Assembly (NCBI GenBank): GCA_030323305.1
Contig: CP106741.1
Coordinates: 2,763,501 to 2,827,500, forward strand
DNA from: Paenibacillus sp. CC-CFT747
Lineage (GTDB): Bacteria; Bacillota; Bacilli; Paenibacillales; NBRC-103111
Length of the DNA: 64,000 nt
Reading direction: 5' to 3'
Shown here one piece after another: positions 57,203 to 64,000 of the stretch (within the stretch, counting starts at the first letter, position 1; the number at the start of each line of letters is the position of its first letter). Below the pieces are notes generated by a model. The model saw only the letters and a program-made list of their open reading frames with translations. It was not told the DNA's origin and did not search any database. The position numbers and the translations under genes were made by a program.

Positions 57203-57211
57203 GATGAATTC

Positions 57212-57876
57212 ATGATTAAAGATAAAGCCCTTGTTGTCTTCAGCGGAGGACAGGACAGCACGACGTGCCTGTTCTGGGCGCGCGAGCGCTACGCCGAGGT
57301 GGAGGCGGTCACGTTTCAATACGGACAGCGCCACAAGCGGGAGCTCGAATGCGCGGCGGATATCGCCCGGGAGCTTGGCGTCCGGCACCATGTGCTCGAC
57401 ATGTCGCTACTGAACCAGCTCGCACCGAGCGCCCTGACGCGGGACAACATGGACATCAAGGAAGAGGAGGGCCAGCTGCCGACCACCTTCGTGGACGGGC
57501 GAAACCTGCTCTTTCTTTCGTTTGCCGCCGTCCTTGTCAAGCAGCGGGGAGGGCGCCATCTTGTCACCGGCGTGTGCGAGACGGATTTCAGCGGCTACCC
57601 GGACTGCCGGGATATCTTCATCAAGTCGCTGAACGTGACCCTGAACTTGGCGATGGATTATTCCTTCGTCATCGAGACCCCCTCATGTGGCTGAACAAGG
57701 CCGAAACGTGGGCTCTGTCGGATCAAATGGGGGTTCTGGACTACGTCCGGACCAAAACCTTAACCTGCTACAACGGGGTGATCGCGGACGGCTGCGGGGA
57801 ATGCCCCGCCTGCCGGCTTCGCCGAAGAGGTCTCGAGCAGTACCTGGCGGGCCGGGACGGAGGAGAAGCCCGATGA
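57212..57876 (+). CDS. queC: 7-cyano-7-deazaguanine synthase QueC (frame break near 57682)
   Basis: 221 codons. [15 protein letters not shown] is the PP-loop ATP site. [10 protein letters not shown] and [12 protein letters not shown] are QueC-specific blocks, and [14 protein letters not shown] is the zinc-binding Cys set. The frame changes in the CCCC run near 57678-57682, where one C restores [13 protein letters not shown]. The start is the ATG at 57212, 11 bases after the riboswitch-embedded SD. It converts 7-carboxy-7-deazaguanine to preQ0 with ammonia and ATP. Its stop overlaps the queD start (ATGA). Confidence 0.95.
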
Positions 57877-58316
57877 TGCAGCAAATCTATCCTTCGGTCG
57901 CTCATCCCTATACTTACGAATTAAATAAGGATTTTCATTTTGCCGCCGCCCACTCGGTCCCTCATGAGGAAGCGGGCGCTTGCTCCCGAGTGCACGGCCA
58001 TACGTACTTTGCCAACGTGACGATCGCCGGGGACGAGCTGGATTCCCTCGGCTTCCTGGTCAATTTCTCCGTGGTCAAAAAGCTCATTCACGGCCGGTTC
58101 GATCATACCCGCCTGAACGACGACCCGCTCTTCGACGATGCCGATCCGTCCCGCTTCCCGACCACGGAGATCGTGGCAAGGACGATTTATGAACTGATTC
58201 AAGACTACTTGAATACGAGGGAAAACCGGCCGGTTTGCCTCCAGGTCTTTCTCCGGGAGACTCCGACAAGCTACGTCGTTTATCGGCCGAAGGCAGGTGC
58301 CCGGCATGAAGGGTGA
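57873..58316 (+). CDS. queD: 6-carboxy-5,6,7,8-tetrahydropterin synthase QueD
   Basis: The protein has 147 residues. The zinc ligands are in FHFAAAHSV and VHGHTY. The catalytic Cys sits in [11 protein letters not shown], and Asp/His residues in FDHTRLND complete the site. The start overlaps the queC stop; a GGAGGAG site lies upstream. It makes carboxytetrahydropterin from dihydroneopterin triphosphate. The frame is intact. Confidence 0.95.
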   Translation: MMQQIYPSVAHPYTYELNKDFHFAAAHSVPHEEAGACSRVHGHTYFANVTIAGDELDSLGFLVNFSVVKKLIHGRFDHTRLNDDPLFDDADPSRFPTTEIVARTIYELIQDYLNTRENRPVCLQVFLRETPTSYVVYRPKAGARHEG

Positions 58317-59179
58317 CCGCTTCCCCGTCCTGGAGATTTTCGGACCGACCATTCAGGGAGAGGGCATGGTGATCGGACGCAAAACGATGTTCATCCGCAC
58401 GGCCGGCTGCGACTACTCGTGCTCTTGGTGCGACTCCGCCTTCACGTGGGACGGCTCGGGTAAGGAGGACATCCGCTGGATGACTCCGGAAGAAATTCTG
58501 GAAGAGCTTGACCGGCTGGGAGCCGGGACGTTCGACCATGTTACCCTTTCGGGCGGTAACCCGGCCCTCCTCGGAGGGCTCGGGAAGCTGATCGACGCCC
58601 TTCATGGCAGAGGCTGGTCGGTTGCGCTGGAAACCCAGGGGAGCCGCTGGCAGGATTGGTTTACGGGCATTGATGACCTGACGCTGTCGCCCAAGCCTCT
58701 CAGCTCCGGCATGGAGACGGACTGGAGCGTTCTGGATGCCATTGTCGGCCGGCTGACAGAGGATTCTTCACCGGAAGAAAGCTATAGGGAGGACGGCTCG
58801 GCGGGGGAGCATTCTTTCCGCAAGCCGGCCGCTCGGCAGGGAGGGACGGCTGGGGAGAATACGGCCGCCGCCGGGAGCCGGGGGTGCTGCCAGATGGCAG
58901 AAGGGCCCGCGGAACGTCCGTCTCCCTCAAGGTAGTCGTCATGGATGACGCCGACCTGGCCTATGCCCGCACGGTGCATCTTCGCTATCCGGGTGTCCCC
59001 TTTTTCTGCAGCCGGGCAACCCGGATGTGGCCGAAGAGGATCCGGGCCTCCTGCTTCACGGGCTGCTTGAGCGGTACGAATGGCTGGTCGGATGTGTAAT
59101 GGAGGACCGGTCTATGCGGAACGTCCGTGTGCTGCCCCAGCTTCATACGTGGCTCTGGGGCAACCGCCGCGGCGTTTGA
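58306..59179 (+). CDS. queE: 7-carboxy-7-deazaguanine synthase QueE, radical SAM (frame breaks, extra segment)
   Basis: About 291 residues. The radical SAM cluster motif is GCDYSCSWCDSAFTWDG. GPTIQGEG opens the protein, LSGGNPAL binds SAM, and LSPKPLSSGM follows. Between VGRLTED and VSLKVVVMDDAD there is an unusual roughly 55-residue Glu/Gly/Ala-rich segment that most QueE proteins lack. Breaks near 58925 and 59006 (a T-run) join the C-terminus QPGNPDVAEEDPGLLLHGLLER, which ends at 59177-59179. AGGTG precedes the ATG at 58306, which overlaps queD. It contracts the pterin ring to the deazaguanine. Confidence 0.92.
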
Positions 59180-59236
59180 TCAGGGAAGGGTAGGAGAAAC
59201 AGAAGAGAGCCTTCTACCCGACAGGAGGGGAAAAGC

Positions 59237-59617
59237 ATGGGCAACCGATGGAAGCTGACGCTTCCCCAGCTTAAAAAGGAGCTGAAGAAGCACTCGCCTG
59301 AGGAACTGATTGAGCTTCTGGTCGAAGCGGTGAAATCCAGCCGGGAAGCCAGGGAGCATGTCACGGAGATCCTGCTTGAGGAGAAGGCCCGGGAGGAATA
59401 TGCGCGGGTTTCCGGGGTCACCTCTCTGGAGGGGATGAAACAATGGCGGGAGGTTCCGCCTGATGTTCAGGAGATGTTTCTTTCCAATGTTTTTTGCGGA
59501 AGCTGTACGGGAATGGTTCGGATCAAGGACTATACGGTCCGGCTGATGCCATATGGGATCGTGCTCGAGGGTGTCTGTTCGACGTGCGGCGGGAAGGTGG
59601 CCCGGGTGGTGGATTGA
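59237..59617 (+). CDS. Hypothetical helical protein with a C-terminal zinc ribbon
   Basis: The protein has 126 residues. The first half is charged helix (LTLPQLKKELKKHSPEELIELLVEAV). The second half has CGSC...CSTCGG, a four-cysteine zinc ribbon spaced by about 30 residues. AGGAGG lies 9 bases before the ATG. It is 57 bases after queE and may be read from the same transcript. No family name comes to mind. Confidence 0.7.
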   Translation: MGNRWKLTLPQLKKELKKHSPEELIELLVEAVKSSREAREHVTEILLEEKAREEYARVSGVTSLEGMKQWREVPPDVQEMFLSNVFCGSCTGMVRIKDYTVRLMPYGIVLEGVCSTCGGKVARVVD

Positions 59618-59682
59618 ACCGCCGGAGCCGGCGAGGCACAGGGGTTCCCTTGAACCTAGCAGGCCTCGTCGTATCTGAAAAA

Positions 59683-59718
59683 CGAAGAAACCCAGCCGGG
59701 AGCGGCTGGGTTTCTTCG
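59683..59718. terminator. Bidirectional terminator between convergent genes
   Basis: CGAAGAAACCCAGCCG (59683-59698) and CGGCTGGGTTTCTTCG (59703-59718) are perfect complements around GGAG. It serves the zinc-ribbon gene and the helicase gene ending at 59749. Confidence 0.92.
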
Positions 59719-59748
59719 TGTCGTGGTCTTGCTGCCTGGGAGAGGACG

Positions 59749-62700
59749 TTAGCCGACCCACTCGCTGCGCAGCGTAAACAGCTCGCGCAGGGCTTCCGTC
59801 GGAAGCTCCGTGATCCAGCCCTCCGAGGTGGCGATGACGTTATCGCTTAGCTGCTGCTTGTTCTCGAGCATCTCGTCGATGCGCTCCTCCAGGGTGCCGA
59901 TGGCAATGAATTTGTGCACCTGGACGTCCCGTGTCTGGCCCATCCGGTACGCCCGGTCGGTGGCCTGGTTCTCGACGGCCGGGTTCCACCAGCGGTCGAA
60001 GTGAAACACATGGTTGGCCGCCGTCAGGTTAAGCCCGACTCCGCCCGCCTTCAGCGAGAGGATGAACACGTTCGGTTGCTCGCCGGCCGGAAGAGAGGAG
60101 GATTGGAACCGGTCGATCATGCGGTCGCGCGCCGTTTTGGACGTGCTTCCGTTCAGGTACAGCACGGGCTCCTCCAGTTCCTGCGAGAGGATAAGCTGAA
60201 GCAGGTGGCCCATGCCCAGGTACTGCGTGAAGATCAGGCAGCGCTCGTCCGATTCGCGCAGCTCCTTGACCATGGCGACCAGCCTCTCGAGCTTCGAAGA
60301 GCGGGCGATCAGCGCATTCCGGTCCAGCGTTCCGCGGGCCTCGGGCGTCAGACCGGGCACCGCTTCCTTCGTCATCAGCACGGGATGGTCGCACACCCGC
60401 TTCAGGTACGTAAGCGTGGCGAGAATCGCTCCTTTGCGATCAATCCCTTCGAGCTTCTGGATGCGTTCCATAAGATCGTTAACCGTCTGTTCATATAAAG
60501 CCGCCTGCTCGGCGGACAATGGAACGTACGTCTTCATCTCATTCTTGTCCGGCAGGTCAAGCTGGATGTTCGGGTCCTTCTTCTTCCGGCGCAGCAGGAA
60601 CGGCTGGATCAACCTCTGCAGCTGGGCGGTGCGCTTCTCGTCCCGCTCCTTCTCGATGGGACCGGCGAAGCGGATCCCGAAAGCCTTCTGGCTTCCCAGA
60701 TAGCCGGGCGAGAGGAAGTCGAAGATCGACCACAGCTCGGAGAGCCGGTTCTCGATCGGCGTTCCGGTCAGTGCAATGCGGTGCCGGGCCGGGAAGAGAC
60801 GAACCGCCGCCGACTGCCTGGTCTGGGCGTTCTTGATGTTCTGGGCTTCGTCGAGGGCAATCGTTTCCCAGGTGAAGCCCTGCAAGAGCTCCTGGTCGAG
60901 AGCGGCCGTAGCATAGGAGGTCAGCACGACGTCGGCCTGCCGGGCCCCTGCCTCGAACGCTTCTCCGCTCAGGCGGCGGGGGCCGTAGTGCAGGAGAACG
61001 CGAAGCGAAGGCCCGAAGCGGGCGATTTCCCTTGCCAGTTGCCGAGCACCGAGGTCGGGCAGAGGATGAGGGAAGGGACGCCCGTGCCGCCGCTCGGCGC
61101 CGTCTCCTGAACGTGCAGCAGGTAGGCGATGAGCTGCACCGTCTTGCCGAGGCCCATGTCGTCGGCCAGGCAGGCGCCGAGTCCGAAGCGGCGCAGGTTC
61201 GCGAGCCACGAGAACCCGTCCCGCTGGTACGAGCGCAGCTCCGCGCGAAGACCCGCCGGCACGGCGAGCCCCGGCAGCTCGGACGGCTGGCCCAGCCCGC
61301 GGATGAGCTTCTCCAGGTGCTCGTTCAGCTCCACCTGAAGCGCGACCCGGCCGTCCTCCTCGGCCGACCCGCCGTCTTCCTCCTCGGCCTGACCGAGCAG
61401 GTGGAGCTGGAGCACGTCCTGGAAGGACAAGCCCTGCTCGCGGTCCATGCCCGCCATCATCTGGCGGATCTGCTTAAGCAGGGCGGGGTCGAGGGCGACC
61501 CACCGGCCGCGGAAGCGGACAAGCCGCTTGTTCTGCGCGACGAGCTCCTCGAATTCGGCCTCGGTGAGCTCGGCTTCGCCGATGGCAATCCGCCAGTCGT
61601 ATTCGAGGATGGCGTCGAGGCCGAAGAGCGAGCCGCCCGACGGGGAGCCCGCGGATTCCGCGACCTTGGCCTTCAGGCGGGGCTTCTTCTTCGAGGCGTC
61701 CTCCCACCAGGAAGGAAGCAGCACGGGCCAGCCCGCCTCGAGCAGCCGGGCGCTTTCCTCCGTGAGGAAGGCCCAGGCGTCCTCCTCGCCGAGCGGACGG
61801 CCGAGCACGTCTTCGCCGCCGGCCAGCAGTCCGGCCGGGAGCACGGCGAGAAGCCGCTCCAGCCAGCCGGCGGAGCGCTCTGCGACGTGCGCCGACCAGC
61901 CGCCGGGCCACACGCCGTGGGCGCGGCCGTCCGCGGCGAGCCGCACGGGGTAAGCCCGGCTTCGTTCCGCTTGTCCTGCAGCACGAGCTGAAGCCGCCAG
62001 TCCAGGCGGTCTTCGTCCGGCTCCGAGAGCTGCAGGACCGGGCGGAACGGCGCCGTGTCGGGCTTCCATCCGACCGTGCGGAGCCAGGCCTCCGCGTCTA
62101 GGCCGGCCGCTGCCGCCGCCGCGTCGCCAGCGAACAGCAGCGGGTAGTCGCGGCGAAGGTCGGCGCGGGCCGCCTCCTCGGCGTAATAACGGCTGTCGAC
62201 AGCCGCTGAGAACGCTGCCTTCAAGCCCTTGCCGAATCCCGCCTCCTCCGGTGGAACGGGGTCCGGCATCCCGGGGCCATCGACTTCTCCAGCCGCTTCT
62301 GCGAGCCTTACCGCGTCGACGGCTCCCGGCCCAAGGCGGTCCTCCGCGGGCCCCGTCTCCCGGACCGGCCGGTTCGCCTTCCCGGACTCTTCGGCCATCG
62401 GCGCTCCCTCAGAAGGGCCGGGCCGCCCGGCCGCTTCCCACTCGGCCCGCTCCTTCGGCGACCAGGAGGCTTCGTCCCACGTCCACTCCAGCCTTCCTTC
62501 CCGGAAGGCCGTGAAGTCGGGAACGAAACGCTTTTCCTCCAGGCATTTCGCGAGAAGGGGGCTTTGGCGAGAAGGGCTGCCCCTTCGCGTTCCAGCTCCA
62601 CTCGATATGGCGGAGGAGACTGGGGCCGGCAAAGTAAGGAATCACCTGCTCCGCGGGAAGGTGGACGAACTCCACGCCGTCCGCTTCCAGAACCTCGAGC

Positions 62701-62858
62701 CCGGTTCCATAGAAGGACTCCTTATGCCGGGCAAAAAGCCGGTGCTTCAAAGCCGTCCCCAAGAGCAGCGCTCCGTCCGGCAAGGATCCGCCTAGAAGAA
62801 CATCTCCGTGCGCCGTGATTTCCACTTCAACCGTGAGGGTGGTTAGCGATATGTTCAT
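59749..62858 (-). CDS. SNF2-family helicase, YwqA-like (multiple frame breaks)
   Basis: About 1,036 residues. The N-terminal region resembles the Firmicute SNF2 N-terminal domain (MNISLTTLTVEVEI at 62858, GTALKHRLFARHKESFYGTG). The ATPase has CLADDMGLGKTVQLIAYLL (Walker A), LILCPTSVLGNWQ, IALDEAQNIKN (DEAQ) and ALTGTPIENRLSELWSIFDFL. The C-lobe has GGVGLNLTAANHVFHFDRWWNP and QATDRAYRMGQ. Frame breaks near 62590, 61960 and 61050 fall in G/C runs. Its ATGA start overlaps the stop of the upstream gene, as in the Bacillus ywqB-ywqA pair. These proteins move along DNA, probably in repair or transcription-linked processes. Confidence 0.9.
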
Positions 62859-64000
62859 GGGATCAGCTTTCCTTTCTGAAGTTCTTCCCGCAGGGCGCGA
62901 AGACGGCTGTGCTGCGAGGCGAAGCTCTCGAAGAAGAGCTCCCAGCGGCCGGTTTCTTTCAGGCGGGCGTACAATTTGGAGAGGCGCTTGAGCAGCCGGA
63001 CCGCCGCCTTGTAGCTGTCCCGGTTCTTCTCCCCGACGAGCCGTTCCACGGCCTGGTGATAGAAGGGCAGAAGAACATGGGGAGCGTGCTTCTCGAGAGG
63101 CTGAAGCTCGCTGGCCCGGTAGGACCGGGGGTCCTTGCCTGTGCTGAGCAAATAGTCTCCCCACTGCTCCCACTTGCCGTACTGCTGGAGCTTCTCTTCA
63201 TATAGAGAAGCGGTACGGGGAGTAAGGCGGCAAGGGCATCCCACAGACGGGGCTCCAGCTCCGGCTGTTTCTCGATCACGGCTTCCCAATGCGTCACATA
63301 GACTTTTATGGCGTGTCCGGTCTCTTTGGCTATTTCGGGAAGAAGCTCGTCCAGCCAGCGGGCGAGCGCCGCCGCTTCTTCTTTCTCCCGGAGCACCTGA
63401 AGAAACCCGTCCAGCTCTTCATAACGGATTCCCCGGCCCGGTAGGCTTCCATCAGCCGGGACCAAGCGTTGTCGATCTCTCCGAGCCCGTAATAAAGATG
63501 GGCTTGGGCGAACAGCACCCGGGTTCTCAACCGTTCCTTTCCCCGGCCGCCGCCGCTTCCAATCTTCCAATCTCTTCCCGAATTTTCTCCGGCTTCTCCC
63601 TATTGAGCAGAGTTTGCCATAGCGACAGATAGTGACGGGCCATCTCGTGCTGCGCTCTCGTTTCGGCCAGCATCTCCGCACGCAGCCAGTCCAGCGTTCC
63701 CTGAATAAACGGAGCCGGCTCTCGTTCAGCCGGAAGAGTACTCACTTCCCGCCAGCCGTCCTCGAGTTCCCCGGATAGGAGGGAGGCCGCCTCGTGGGTG
63801 AAATATCCTATGTAGGACAGAGAAGCGCTCAAGCCGGGGGTGGAAGGCAGGAGCACCTTTTTCAGGAGGAAAAGCCGCAGATTCTGTTCAAAAAGCAGCT
63901 GGACAGGCGCCTCTAGGGAGGGGAGGGCCTGGACGGCAGCCTTCCATATCTTCTTCCCATAGGCGGTATTTCGGATTTCCCGCTCATAGGGCCGGGCGCA
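62855..64000 (-). CDS. C-terminal part of a SWIM-zinc-finger protein, YwqB-like, cut by the right edge
   Basis: The visible 380 or so residues are helical, tetratricopeptide-like and rich in Leu, Glu and Arg (HYLSLWQTLLNREKPEKIREEIGRLEAAAAGE, FAQAHLYYGLGEIDNAWSRLMEAYRAGE, LLPFYHQAVERLVGEKNRDSYKAAVRLLKRLSKLY), ending LQKGKLIP. The frame reaches the window edge. Breaks near 63540, 63430 and 63225 join when single bases are added. The SWIM cysteine/histidine site would lie beyond the edge, so the name rests on the operon order with the YwqA-like helicase and the general character of the tail. Confidence 0.7.

Noticed and set aside
1..64000. CRISPR arrays, tRNA or rRNA genes, intact insertion sequences, integrase genes
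   Set aside because: I looked for regularly spaced repeats, cloverleaf patterns, conserved rRNA segments and transposase motifs on both strands and found none.

Overview
The window looks like chromosomal DNA from a GC-rich member of the Paenibacillaceae (Firmicutes). The evidence is AGGAGG-type ribosome binding sites, frequent TTG/GTG starts, lipobox solute-binding proteins of the LipO type paired with LplB/YtcP-type permeases, large membrane-anchored AraC regulators, a CIRCE element, a preQ1-I riboswitch ahead of queC-queD-queE, and a YwqB/YwqA-like pair. No rRNA, tRNA, CRISPR array or intact insertion sequence was seen. Many genes are split into two or more frames. In almost every case restoring one base in a short homopolymer (mostly G or C) rejoins a continuous conserved protein, so I treat these as likely base-calling deletions and give the span of the intact gene.

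Layout. 0-7 kb is an accessory, defence-flavoured block: HNH endonuclease, HIRAN protein, WYL regulator, an NTP-pyrophosphohydrolase-like gene overlapping a phospholipase-D/superfamily-2 helicase, a small unknown gene, and a candidate type I toxin-antitoxin unit. 7-17.5 kb holds mixed small genes (STAS-like, truncated beta-helix protein, amidohydrolase, secreted MBL-fold protein, SRPBCC, HxlR, twin DUF1259, hydroxyacid dehydrogenase, DinB, DUF3231) and a stretch of decaying gene fragments. 17.5-34.5 kb carries two ABC import systems for oligosaccharide-like ligands: SBP-permease-permease-SBP on the plus strand, then regulator-permease-permease-SBP-enzyme on the minus strand, each next to a membrane-bound AraC regulator, with a small ArsR-VOC operon between them. 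34.7-35.7 kb holds three small genes with non-AUG starts. 36-48.5 kb is a third import region: two giant secreted propeller/FIMAH proteins flank a lipoprotein, a GntR-SBP fusion regulator, a zinc-type dehydrogenase and two permeases. 48.7-64 kb is more housekeeping: AMP-ligase plus acyltransferase, htpG under CIRCE, aldo-keto reductase, chemotaxis receptor, queuosine genes, and the SNF2 helicase with a SWIM-type partner running off the right edge.

How it works together. The three importers encode binding lipoproteins and two permeases each but no ATPase, so they probably share an MsmX-like ATPase encoded elsewhere. The AraC and GntR regulators beside them, a cre box at 35978 and repeated operator-like boxes near 35810, 39000 and 42200 point to control by substrate and carbon source. 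The best candidates for something little described are the PLD-helicase/pyrophosphohydrolase cassette, the SD-locked 27-residue toxin with its antisense promoter, the GntR-SBP fusion with its boxes, and the paired DUF1259 genes that share a break at one homologous position.
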